This document shows, piece after piece, positions 1 to 11,679 of a stretch of 64,000 nucleotides of DNA. Position 1 is the first letter of the stretch, and each line of letters begins with the position of its first letter. Location of the stretch: assembly GCF_963678635.1 (NCBI RefSeq), contig NC_087063.1:3386580-3450579 (forward strand), read 5' to 3'. Position numbers and translations under genes: made by a program. The DNA comes from Symsagittifera roscoffensis. Taxonomy: Eukaryota > Xenacoelomorpha > Acoela > Convolutidae. The notes below the pieces were generated by a model. That model saw nothing but the letters and a program-made list of their open reading frames with translations. It was not told the origin of the DNA and searched no databases.

Positions 1-1284
1 TTGAAGTTCACTTTCAGCGCCGGACAGATTTGAATCATGGAGTTTTTGGTCAAAAACACTTCTGATAAGCTACAAAAACAAAATGTCTCAAAAACTGCTT
101 TTTAAAGTCGTTAAACGCAAAGAGATTAGGAGGCCAAACTGTGCACTAGATAGGGGCACAATTTTGGATCTGAATGTTCCTGGATTCCAGAGACAAGTCC
201 TTAAACAAATAAAATTTTGTCGGAACGATCAAAGAGAAAGAAATAATGAAAGAAGAAAAAAGGGAGTGTCCGTTTTCCGGAATCCACTTTCAGTTTCCAA
301 AAAGCACAGTTAATGAGGAAAACCTTAAAAACCTTACAAGCTTTGCTAGTTACGAACCCTATGAAAGTTATAACAAGTTACAGTTAAGACGAATTGCTTA
401 AGACGTACAAGATATCAAAAATTCGTTCCTACGCTTTTTGCTATATAAAAGAAGGACCTGCTAAAAAAAGCTTGAACCCAGATAATAAAAGACAATCGGA
501 ATAAATTAGAAGCATTCAAAGCTAAACACTTTAAAGGGCTGAACCAATGAGGCAACAGAAGCTGTAGCTGCTCAATTTGTAGCTGCTTTATTTGAAACCC
601 ACTTTTAAGTGTTTGTAAACTGTTTCATACCGAGCGATGTCTTGAGCTTTAACTCGCTACAGCATAATTACAAACTGAAAAAAAACATCTTTTTGATACT
701 TCTATCTTCTATTTGAACTGACCTAACGTAATAAAACCTGGTAAAACTTCAGAACAATTTTCCTGACCGGTGTTTTTTTCAACGCAATGTTGTTTTCTTT
801 TCTTTCTTAATAAGTCCTAATCAAAATTCAGCGTGTGAGAAAGAAAAATTTTGAAAAACAAAAAGTAACACAAAAAGTCGAAGCACAAATTTAACTCATG
901 TTTAAATTACCCCGCTAGTATTTTTTGCAAGCATTTGATATCGGCAAATTGTTGGATCAGGATGTAGTCATCCCTGCTAGTGCAATTTTCAGCGGTCGAA
1001 AGTTTAATAGGTTGCTGAATTTTCAATTTGCAAAAAAGTAAGCCTTTATAACGAATACTTCAACAGTGCTAAAATTGAATCTCAGTTGTTTTTGGAGGTG
1101 CTGATCGAAAACGCTTTGTGGTATGGTATTAAAAATAAAATTCTGCGTGAGAAAACGTACAAAGCTTTTTTACCGAGTGAAGAAAACTATTAACACTTGA
1201 GCTATTTTTTTGCCAAACGTCAGTTTCCTTTGTTTTTTAAGCTCATTAAACCGGCAGTTTGTCATCAGAAACATGGTGGTACAA

Positions 1285-1570
1285 AAAAAAACAAGACTGG
1301 TGGTATCAGAGCGATGCTTTGAATGTTTCGACTGCCTTTATTGTCCCTAAAGGCCAAAATGGCAACCTTTAAACCCTCTAACTTTTCAAAAAACGATCAC
1401 AGGTGAATTTTTGTTTCAAATTTAAGCTCAGGACATCAATATATTTTGAATGAAAAAATCCGTCAAAAATGGCTAGTTAAAATTTTGAAAATTTTCTGAA
1501 GAAAAAAAGCACCCTGAGCACAAATATTCGTTATTTTCGTTACGACATTTGGAACAAAAAGGAGTTGTTC
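1285..1570. mobile_element. Family A dispersed element, internally deleted copy
   Basis: The left end (a variant of AAGACTGCTCGTATCAGGGC) and the right end (a CAAATATT...TTTCGTTACGA...GGAACAAAAA block) match the longer copies at 11.7, 35.3 and 47.4 kb. The shared interior includes the GATCACAGGTGAA block and the 'CCGTCAAAAATGGCTAGTTA' block. About 200 bp present in the longer copies is missing. No coding capacity. Confidence 0.65.
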
Positions 1571-3196
1571 TTGAGAGGCTCTTTTAATTATAAAACTTAA
1601 CAAAGTTAGTCAGGTTGGAAGCCCTGACGAAGTAAAAAAAAGTCTTCGCTGGTTTGAACGTTCCAGATGTTTCTTCTAGATCTGAAAATGATTATGTTTT
1701 TTTTTCTATATATTTATATAAGACTTAGCTTACTTCGGTTCTCGGTGTTTTGTCCAATCCAGATTCAAGAATTTGTCGTCTTGCTCCTGATTAGTTTCCG
1801 AAATCGGTTTATCTTCTGGTGGCAAGTTCACAGCAGCGCTCATTTCTTTTCAAAATCGCTAGCAACCTGAAGGAAATAATTTTTGACAGACTGGTTAAAA
1901 GCGTCTGGTTTATTATGCTTGCCAGCGGCCAAATAAAAGTCTTCCTATCCTAATCGGTTTTTTTTCTAATAAGCTTTTTGAAGTAATAAAGCTCGTCGAT
2001 AACTTTTGAGTATCAGAGGGCGATTTTTTTCAAAGACCAATCATGCACTTCGGAAATTATCGTCAGGGTAATATCTAGGCTTTCATAGTCGCTTTTATCT
2101 CTAAAGAACAAATAATTTATGCAATTCAAAGTGCCTCTCGGCTGATAAAAACTTACAATCAGTTTAGTTGGCCGATTTTATTAGTAAATAAATAAGGGCA
2201 CAGAACACTTAGTTACCTCCGGGTTGAATCCCAACTCGAGAATCTCAGCTATTTTATTTCAATATATGCAATGCTCGGTTTTTACGCCATTCCCAAATAT
2301 CCGTAAGGGGGGAAGGAAACGGATTTTGTGGCGTAAGCTCCACCCCCTATCAACCACGTGATTTGTTTAGTGGTGGGGAACAATAGTCAAATAAAACTCA
2401 ATTGAGTTAAAAGATAAGCCACTATAGACGTTTTTAGCCTGTAGATCACATCGTCTTTGAACGGCGCATTTAAAAACAGGACAGAAATTTTAGGTAGAAG
2501 AAACTGATTTTTTCCCTGAGATTAAAAATAAGAAACTTTCTACTGCTTTTTAAAAGTCTATAAACACTGTTTGTATCGATTTTTTAAATCCTTTTCAGCC
2601 AAAAGTGCGAGATGATTACAAAACTCTTTTAAACCCCCCCCCCCCGATTTCTAAAAACGAAACAGGTGTCAACTAGCGCAAAAAGCAACGAAATAGAACG
2701 AAATAAAAAGCGTGACATATCAAGAAGTTATATTTAGAAGACACCAACCAATAACGTTTATGGGAGAGCTTTAAGCATCAACCATTTTCTCCTCATTTCC
2801 GATTAGAGTCATTATAACTTTTCAACAACTCAAGAAAAATCATAAGACTGTTTCAACACTTTTAGATTGAGCGACTGACTTAGAGTGTTTTTCCAAGCGC
2901 TTCTTTTTTTTTCAAGTTCAGCACATTCTGTTTAAAGAAACTCAATCGAAAAGTAATCAAAAATCAATCTCACACCTTAACACCAACCCCCTCCCTTACC
3001 TGTGGCGAGTTCAGTGTTTTTCACTAATGATGAGAACAGAAATGTGCTTAGCTATACTGGTTGACTTAATGATATTTAAACTTGGTAATCAAATAGGTTT
3101 TTGAAATTAGTTAAAATGAATTTACATGTCAGTACTTCTTTATCAACCATCTCTTCTTTTCTGATCTACACTTCAATGTGACATTAGCTTCATTAT

Positions 3197-3219
3197 CCCC
3201 CCCCCCCCCCCCCCCCCCC
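3197..3219. repeat. Poly-C homopolymer (23 C)
   Basis: An uninterrupted run of 23 C in otherwise AT-rich DNA. Shorter C or G runs occur near 2,635, 16,160, 24,300, 29,575, 42,390, 43,555, 47,116 and 59,900. Several of those lie inside miniature-element ends, so this one may mark a decayed element end as well. Confidence 0.9.
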
Positions 3220-4439
3220 TCGTACTGCTCGATGGAACTGATGACATATAAATTATAAGAGTCAGAAAATGTTATCAAACCAATTACACACATTAAATGG
3301 ATCTCAACAATTTGCTATTACCCTTGCTAAAATCATGTCCTAAAATTATTTCCCGTTCCCTTATTATATCTGCTCAGTGGCCTCATATCGTTTCATAAGA
3401 CGAGCGAATAAATTTTTTTTTGTGTGTTTCTAGGTTTTGAAGGTAAGGGGGACTTCATAACTTTGGCCTAAAGGGTTAAAAATCTTCTTGAATTTTTTTG
3501 GCCTGAAGGGTTTCTGCTTAGGTATTTTCGGCTTTGCTACTGCATTGTAAATTTTGTTTCGAAGCTAATTTTGCCTTCTATTGCCTTGGCATGTTTTGGT
3601 TTCAAAACTATCCTTACTCATTTTGATAGATATTGTTTTTTCGGTATTTTTCTTGTTTTGTTGCGCAAGGGGCCCAAAGATCAGCTTCGCTTCTTCGTTA
3701 AAACTATTCTGAAAAGGAATCTAGAAGTTTTTAACGCGATATGCCGAAATATGCTTTCGAAAGCAGAACAGTTGTGAAGTATGACGTCTTCTTTTAATGA
3801 AAAACATCCACTTTTTGGCTCGAAAATCAATATTATAATTATAAAGCCGCGTTAGTTTCCTCAGAATTTCCCAGGAAAAAAACCGAAAACTCAGAAAATA
3901 AAGGCTATATTGAACATCTGAAAAATGATATGATAATCTGAAATATGATTAAAAGTTTTGAATTCAAAATTTTCCAATTTTATTTGAAAAAACTGAGAAA
4001 CTGAGCTTTTTTCGAATTTTTCAATATTTTGAATGAAGTTTTTCATTTGATCTATGTATATTCATGAAAAAGTGATAGTTCAAAAAGGATTTTTTTTTTG
4101 CGTTCACCGTTCATAATGACACTATCATTAATTTATGTTCTTTTTTTTGATTTTTTGGAATTTACTCGGTGTTGTTGTGTCAATGTTATGAGTCAAATTT
4201 TTTTCAATCAGCCAATTGTATACGTAAAATTGCATTTTTGAGTTTTTTGACTTGTTTTCTTATCAGAAATGCATCTTATGCAATGAAATGAAGATTTTCC
4301 ACAAAGTCTCAATATAATTCGTAAAACTGATGACAAGACGTGGACTAGCCAAGAGTCTTTGGGAAAACGGTTGGCAATGTTTTCAATTGTGAATGTGAGA
4401 GGCTACAAAAATTTTGTTTTCCATGGTAGATCATAACCG

Positions 4440-7400
4440 TATTGCAGTTCTTAGATTAAAGTTTGATGGTTTTATCGAATCGTTTTTCCATGTTGTTTGC
4501 TGTTAGACATCATTTAACCATGAATTTCAAATTGTTTCCTCATGATTTGTCTCAGTGTTTTCTCATCTTTTGGTTAACTGTAATTCGTTTGTGTACTCTT
4601 CTCGAACTAGTTAATTTGTGGTCAAACGAAATATCCAACAATCAACAATCTTTGTCAAAGCTTTTTCTAACATTTTTGGTGTAATCAGGTATATGTGGTG
4701 TTCTTCTTCAGGATAATTATAGCTGAAATCGTTTCATGCGCAGCGAAAAACGGAGAAAACCTATCAACACTTATGATTGGGCCATCAAAACTTAAGCCAA
4801 CAGGACTGCTGGATCATCAACTAGATTATACATTTTTGTACTTTTGCCTATTTCAAAAAAATTTATTGACAAAAAGATTTAAAAGTTGAGTTTTTTGAAT
4901 TTTTTTTTGGAAAGTGACGATCAGATATTGTTACGACCTGAGGATTGTTCACCTAGTTATTCTTGCGTGACAACTTCAAGAGATTTCGCTACTTATTATC
5001 CCGCACTGGATTTTCATGGATAAAAGTCCATTGGTTTTGATTTTAAGTAACAAAATTAATGACAATATAATCGATTATAGATGCCAGTTTAAAAATTAAT
5101 ATTTTTTTTATTGGATTATAATTTAATTCTGTTATTACCAAACTAATCCATTATAATCCCCTTTTCTTCATTTATAATCGATTTTTGTTTCAACATAGTT
5201 CCATGAATATTGATTGTTTTTTTCTCCACAAAAAACCACTATAATCGATTAAACACTAATAATCAAAAAAACACAATCGTTTTCTGCAGACAAAATGTTT
5301 ACTCAGCTTTTCCACCATTTTTTTGCAAAACAATGACGAATCAAAGATATTTTTAAATGATATTTAGATACCATGAAACAAAAAAGAAGAAACCATTTCA
5401 CAAAATCAAGTTTGTGTTCTGGCTGTTTTTTGTTGTAATTCTGCTTAGCCCCCCCCTCGGCATTTTAACCTACCCTAATATGTTTTAACTCCCTGATAAC
5501 CCGCATTAAGTAAATTGGTGATTGTAAAAAAGGTTGATGGTAAAAAGAAATGAAGAAAAAAATGTTAAAATCTAAAACTAAAAAGCGGAGAAAAAAGTAC
5601 AATGGTAGAATTATGTGAAAAGCAAAAATTTATGATACTTGAAATGTGACAAATGCACTCAAAAGGAAATAGCAAATTGCATCAAAATTTTTTGAAAAAA
5701 AAAATATTTTTGATTATAATCATTTATAACTAATTATTTTGACATAACAATTATGAGGATGATTATCCATTTTAAATCGATTATAAACCATTGAACTTTA
5801 AAATTATCGTAACTGACAATTAAAATCTTAAAAAATTGATCCTTGTCCACAAAATAATCCAGTGCGGAATAAAAACAAAACAGTTGAAACTAATTTAAGT
5901 TTATTGATTGTTTTTAGTTCAATTTTTTAAACAAACTTTAGATTGTTTTCATTGGCAGTATCTTATGTAACTTTTAAACAACTTGTTGCATTTTTTAGTT
6001 TAATTTTTGATGGTTCTATCGAACCTATTGCATTTTTAGCTTAAGCTTTCATCTTTTGATCGAATTGTTTTTCCATGTTGTTTCCTGTTAGACATCATTT
6101 AACTGTCCATTTCAAATTGTTTCTTCATGATTTGTCTCAGTGTTATCTGATTTTTTGATTAAATGAACTTCGTTTTTGTACGTTTCTCGAACTACTTAAA
6201 TTGTGGTCAAATGAAACGTCCAACAATTTTTGTCAAAGTTTTTTCTAGCATTTTTGGTGTAACCAGCCCAGGTTTATGTGTTGTTCCTTCAAAGGATATG
6301 CATAGCTGATTTCGTTCCATGCGCAACGTAGAACGGAGACACCCTATCAACACTCATGTTTGGGCCATCAAAGTTTGAGCCCACAGGACCACTGGCTCAT
6401 CACCTAGTTTATTCATTTCTCTACTATTGTCTATTTTAAAAAAACACTGTTGAAAGCAGACTTAAAGCTTGATTTTTTTGGATTTTTCTTTTTGAGAAAG
6501 CGACAATCAGAAACTGTTAAGACGTGAGACTTGTTCATCCGTTGAATCCAACGCGAAAACTTAATGAGATTTTGCTTCTTGTTATTACATGGATAATAAT
6601 CGATTGTTTTTGATTTTAAGTGTCAAAAATATTGGAGAGTTTAAGCAATTATAGACTCTATTTTCAAAACCTGAATTCTCTTTAAACGGGTCATATTTGA
6701 ATTTCTCATACCAAAATAAACCATTTAAATCCATTTCTGTTTCATTATAATCGATTTTTTTACACCATAAAAATCATAAAAATCGATTTTTTTCTCCACA
6801 AAAATCCCTTATAACCGATTGTTTTCTGCAATAAAATTGTTTACTCATCTTGCACCATATATTTTCTGCATGACTATTACAAGCCAAAGATAATTTTTGA
6901 GCTAAATTTGAAAAAAAAAACAAGAAACAAAAAAAGGAATCAATTCAAAACCATCAAGTTTTTTCTGGCTGTTTTTTTTTTGCTGTACTCATGTTCCTCT
7001 CCCCCAGGTAACAGTTTACCATTCAAGTTTTCAATTCGCCCCTTTATCTTGCTCAAGTTTTTCCTACAACTGAACGAGCTACTCAGCAAAAGTCCCACCT
7101 AATTACCTCTCCCCTCATTTTAACTCACTCTTATATTTTTTCAACTGCCCAACCACCCACATTCAGTAATCTGGCGGATGTAAGAGTGGTCGAATGTAAA
7201 AAGCAATTTACTAAAACGTTAAGCTGCCTTATTAAATAGTGGAAAACAATGTAAAATGTAAAATCTTATGTGAAAAGTACAGTTAATCAAACGTACAGCG
7301 CAGCAACTGCACTAAAAAGGAAATAAGATGAAGTTGAAAACACTAGCAAATTTCATCAAAAACCTCTGAAAAAGAATCATTGTTATTGGTTATAATCATG

Positions 7401-7460
7401 TATAATGGATTATATTGATATAAAAAATTTTGGTATTAAAATCCAATTTAAATCGATTAT
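4440..7460. repeat. Diverged direct tandem duplication, about 1.55-kb unit
   Basis: Unit 1 (about 4,440-5,850) and unit 2 (about 5,990-7,460) align in the same order. Shared blocks include 'CCATGTTGTTT..CTGTTAGACATCATTTAAC', 'GATTTGTCTCAGTGTT', 'CTATCAACACT..TG.TTGGGCCATCAAA' and, further on, several palindromic ATAATCGATTAT stretches and a C-rich block. By eye about a quarter of positions differ, plus indels, so the duplication is old. No reading frame is conserved between units. A partial match to the ATAATCGATTAT part also occurs near 15,790-15,870. Confidence 0.8.
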
Positions 7461-7469
7461 TGTCAACCT

Positions 7470-10013
7470 TAAAACGAACAAATTCTTTGCCTTTTCCAAT
7501 AGATCTAGCATATCAGTTTATATGTTTTGCAAAAAATTTTCATCAAAATTTTTGTTTTCTCTCCATGGCATTTTAGTTTTTGAAAGTTTTTGCAACAAGT
7601 TGTACAAAACTGCCGGCAATGAAGTATTGGTTTGCACAACTCATACAAAAATTTATTTCAATTTTAAATGCAAATCTTTTCAGAAGCAGCAAGGACACTG
7701 ATGCTTTCTATCGTTTTTTAAAAAACAGTCAAATTTTACATTTGAAGTTGTTGACAAATATAATCAAAATTGGCAGTTTCAGCTGAATTTTAGCCATTGA
7801 TTTTATCCGAGAAAACCATTATTAGAAAAAACTCACAAGACTAAATAAAATTTTTCTTTCATAAAATTTTTTTCATTGGGTTCAAATAGGTTTCCGCACA
7901 AAAATCTGTCGTTGCAGGTTCAAGGTCAAACTTGCAAATAAAGAAACTAAGTTAAACTGCTTTCATTAAAATTTTACTGATCTTTGCAGTCGAAAACACG
8001 CTCAAGGTAACTGAAGACTGCGCGGGTTTTGATTTGCCAAATTAAATATCAAACTTTTGCATACAGTAGCATACAAAACTGTTTGCATCAGAGAGGCGAA
8101 TCAAAAAGCCGACTGCTCTGTAACGTTTATGTAGTGTTTGGTTTAAAAAAGTCAATTTTTCAAAAAAAAAAAGAAAGTTTTCTAGAGAACACTTAAAAAT
8201 TTTGTTTGAAACCCATCTCCAACGAGCTATGTATACTAATAAATATACCAAATAGCATGCCTCAATTCAGTTTGGAGCAATTTCTGAAGCGTAAGTAGCA
8301 GGAAATAAAACGCGGGCTAACTATTCCAATTTGACTATCTTTCAGAGTGTTGGCAATCTTTCATTTGAACCCCAAACATTTATAAAAAAAGATAACAAGT
8401 TTAATCTTTTTTTATTTGGGCTCATTACAACAATAATTTTGGAATAAAATTCAAATTGAATTTGAAAAAAAAAATGAGTTAATAAAAAGGCTAATAAAAA
8501 TGCTTTGCCATAAAAGAAATGGTTTTTCTCATATGAAAACTTTTATTCAATTTTGAGCTGTTGGCTCACCACAAAAGCAGCTTTGTATTTAGCCAACATT
8601 CGGAGAAAGCAGTTTTAAAGTGAGTAAAAGCCATATATAGATCAGAAATTGTCTCTAGGCAGTTCCTAAGTTTTTTTAAGGGAGTAACAAATGTTTCAAA
8701 TCAAAAGCCAATTTTTTTTGAAGTCGTTCTGTGCACTTGGAAAAAATAAAGTTGTTACCACTAGGAAAAAAAGCATGTTTTTTTTCTGTTACAGTACCTT
8801 TTTTACATTTGACAAACTCTTCGAGATTTTTGCTTTTAATACATAAATTAAGACTAAAACACTCAAAATGAATATATATTCATCTATATCAATCTATATA
8901 TTCAAAGCATATGCTCGCCTTTGCATTGTATAGATTTCTATAGTATTTAGTAGTTCAGATACAACTGCAACCAAGTTTTATCAAAACGTCAAAAAAATTT
9001 CTGAAACTGAAAAAATACGAAATCGCGTTTTCAAGGGATGGCAGCTCAGACTTAAGAAGCTCGGCTAAAGTTCTTCGTCAGCTACCTTTTTGTGAAATTT
9101 AGGGAAGAAAAATATTCTATCAAAACTTAATCAGACCCATTAAAAATGGCAATTCGTTCAAAATTTGCCTTTAAATCAACCTCGCAATAATGTCATCTCA
9201 TTGCTTACCGTAGCTAAATTGATGTGATTTTAATGAAACTGAAGTTTCTTTAAAGAATGGCTCTCGTTTAATCATTTACCGTTTAAGCTTGTTTTTGTTA
9301 CAACAACATCGTGAACTTAATGAAGTTTTGATCCCTCAATTATTTGATCTTTTCATCCTAGATAATTATTTTGCTTTTTTTTCATCAGTTTCGGCAGATT
9401 GATAATTATTAATGTTGGGTAAAAACTCGATTTTTTAGGGTATGTCATTTTTTGTGCTTATATTCAAAGTAAAATTTATGTTTGGGCCTGCTACGTTTTT
9501 TTGTGGCAAACAACTTCATTTTTTTAAGGTAGTAACGTATTTTTTATTTACATTGTTTTTTCCGACTATAGAAGTTAATGAGAAACTTTATGCAACACAT
9601 TTTTTGCACACAAATTGACACACAGAAATGACTCCTGAAAGATAAGTTTCAAGGGTTGAAGGAATCTTACTTTCAATATCACCCATAATATCCCTGAAAG
9701 TGTGATGGAATTTTGGCCCACTTCACATAAAATAAAAGCCCCGTATATTAACTAGAAATTCATTGAGTTTGTTATCGTATCGAAGGTTTTTAGTCGTGAA
9801 TTCAAGGTTTTGAAGAAAATATGAAAAGTTGTCTCAAGTGTTTTTTTGGAGTAAAAATGGATAGTTATTTTGATGAACGCTCGGCAAGCGCAAAGTACGC
9901 CTTACGCAGAAAACTGAATGACTAGCAACTAGCATAATTTCGATAGCTTTTCCTCAGAAAATCGAAGCAAAAAGAAATTGATAAACTGAATAATTTGAAC
10001 TCAAACTGAAACT
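7470..10013. other. No recognisable gene
   Basis: AT-rich sequence without a supported gene. The stretch near 8,225-8,330 (AATAGCATGCCTCAATTCA and following) matches part of the family A element at 35.85 kb, so it is probably a family A fragment. I see nothing else to name. Confidence 0.5.
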
Positions 10014-10021
10014 TGCATTTC

Positions 10022-10475
10022 TAGGCCTCGGAGCGGTTAACCGGTTAACCAGTTGGTTTATTTTAACCAGTTAAGTTTTCATTAACCGGTTAACCGATGG
10101 ACCATTTACTAGAGTTCCTATCATACTACTAAGTTATATTTTGCCTTTTTCAGATAAAAATGTCGAGTTGGGTGTCGAAATACTTTAATAAAATCAACGA
10201 CAAACCGGCTGAGTTTCAGATATGTCGGAAGTCCTTCACCCTGTCTGGAGGCAACGGGGCGCTTCTGTATCATGCGAACAAGGTTAGTTAATCGTATAAT
10301 ATGAACTTTTATGTGATTTCATGGCTATTTTAAACTATTACTATTTTAAACTACTACTGTTCTGTATAAAATTCAATCAGTTCTGCCAAAAACGTTTTCT
10401 TCAGAATTAAACGGTTAATCGGTTAATTTGAAATCGGTTAGCCGGTTAAGAAAAAATTAACCGCTCCGAGGCCTA
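10022..10475 (+). mobile_element. Non-autonomous hAT transposon derivative
   Basis: A 454-bp element whose ends are perfect 19-bp inverted repeats (TAGGCCTCGGAGCGGTTAA). It is flanked on both sides by the 8-bp direct repeat TGCATTTC (10,014-10,021 and 10,476-10,483). An 8-bp target duplication and a TAGG-type terminus are the standard hAT signature. Subterminal TTAACCGGTTAACC motifs recur inside both ends, plausibly transposase-binding sites. Between them lies one intact-looking exon of a transposase (10,154-10,282), ending at a splice donor with nothing after it. The element therefore looks like an internal deletion of a larger autonomous hAT. Clean ends and an intact target duplication argue for fairly recent insertion. 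Confidence 0.9.
10154..10282 (+). pseudogene. hAT transposase first coding exon (BED zinc-finger remnant)
   Basis: A pyrimidine-rich acceptor (TTGCCTTTTTCAG) precedes an ATG at 10,160. The 41-codon open frame ends at a donor-like AAG|GTTAGT after 10,282. The translation begins MSSWVSKYF and contains an Q-I-C-R-K-S-F segment followed by a G-rich turn and an H. That is the layout of the N-terminal BED zinc finger of hAT transposases, in which C..C precedes a downstream H. The first cysteine of the pair appears replaced (the residue before I-C is Q), so zinc binding is doubtful. The catalytic RNase-H-like domain and the dimerisation domain are absent from the element. If spliced to host exons the fragment could be expressed, but I see no evidence for that. 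Confidence 0.65.
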
Positions 10476-10483
10476 TGCATTTC

Positions 10484-11466
10484 TGAGAAGTAGAACTCAG
10501 ATGTAAAGAAATCAAGCTATTAACAAGCAAAAGAAATTCTAAACATAGAAGCTTTTATACTAGCATATATATATATATATATAACCTTTTTTGTCTACCC
10601 GGGTTGTGTAAAAAATGTGTGATTCATGCTAATTCCTTAATTCAATTCACAATCTGCTTGCAGGCTATTTTTCAATTTAATTCGGAACTTAAGTTAAATC
10701 CGCTCGCACGTTTTTGCTTACTTTCTGCACTATTTATGTTGAGCTTATTTATTTTCGCTAAACGTTATTTTAAAAGTCATTCTCAAAACTGAATGATTAC
10801 GAATATCAATTTTACATTTTTAGAGTACAAAACTATCAATAAAATAATTCAATTATAAATAATTATTTATGATAAAAATTAACAATAAAAGGCACAAGTT
10901 TCGGTCTTTAACTATTAAGTCATTTGTTTTTGAAACAGTTTTAAAAAATTATCTTTACACAGAAGAATACATAAAATTTGAATTCAGAATGCAAGTAAAT
11001 AAATAATCACCCAGTTATTGTGATAGCAGTTTTGTCGCAAACGGTGATTAAGTAGATTAATGATATCCAGTCTACCAAAAATTGTTTCCTTTCTATACTC
11101 TCGATTCGTTGTCAAAGTTCACTCTATATTTTTGTGATACAAAAAATTTTGTTAGTTTATTTTGGAAAAATGATCGTTTTTGTTTTTTTTTTTCATTTGT
11201 TTTTTTTTTCAAAAAACATTCATTCTTTTTAGGATATAATCAAATCAATTTTGTATTGAAAAACGTTTTTTTTTCTTTCTCAAAATTCAAAATTTTTTTG
11301 ACGGTTGCTCTTAAGTTTTTTTCTATCGTTTTTACATAAAATATGATTTGATATATGCCTAGTAGACCGGATGCTCAAAAATAATAATGCGTTAACTTAA
11401 CAGCCAACAAATACTCTATTTGTTAACAATAAAAGTTAAAAGTTAATATTCGTGGCCAGAGGTCGA
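10484..11466. other. 3' flank of the NCKX gene
   Basis: No gene. A TA dinucleotide run lies near 10,565-10,583. On the minus strand the first AATAAA downstream of the NCKX stop codon is at 11,156-11,161 (TTTATT on the plus strand), about 300 bp past the stop, and is a candidate polyadenylation signal. The tract between 11,160 and 11,290 is T-rich on the plus strand. Confidence 0.4.
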
Positions 11467-11679
11467 CTAGCAAGCAAACCCCTCGTCACAAGCGAACTCC
11501 TGGACCAGAGCGTATATGATGAAGAGGACATACATGATGACGAAGGTCACGCCCACGAATCTGTTCAGGCGGAAGCGGACAGCGATGAAGACGAGGTAGC
11601 AGAGGACAAGGATGAAGAAGAGGATGAAGCCGAACTTCACGTGCGGGATTAGAGGGTTGTTGTGACGCAGCTGCGCAGC
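11467..11679 (-). CDS. NCKX coding exon 10 (C-terminus)
   Basis: The acceptor TTTTTTTCCAG precedes GCT at 11,679; phase 0 in. It encodes the last 70 residues (645-714): a polar stretch beginning AAQLRHNNP, a membrane helix starting at KFGFILFF, the basic link R-F-R-L-N-R-F, a second helix ([10 protein letters not shown]), and a short tail ending DEGFAC before TAG at 11,467-11,469. The R/K-L/M-N-R/K link between the last two helices is typical of the family. Confidence 0.93.
   Translation of the reverse strand, partial: AAQLRHNNPLIPHVKFGFILFFILVLCYLVFIAVRFRLNRFVGVTFVIMYVLFIIYALVQEFACDEGFAC

Larger units (their letters stand above)
1..4430. other. Intergenic stretch without a recognisable gene
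   Basis: AT-rich DNA with only short open frames that resemble no family I know and lack convincing splice or codon patterns. It contains one dispersed-repeat copy (about 1,285-1,570) and C homopolymers near 2,635 and at 3,197-3,219. A block around 2,290-2,395 has G-rich and C-rich patches that may belong to another insertion, but I could not find matching ends. Confidence 0.5.
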
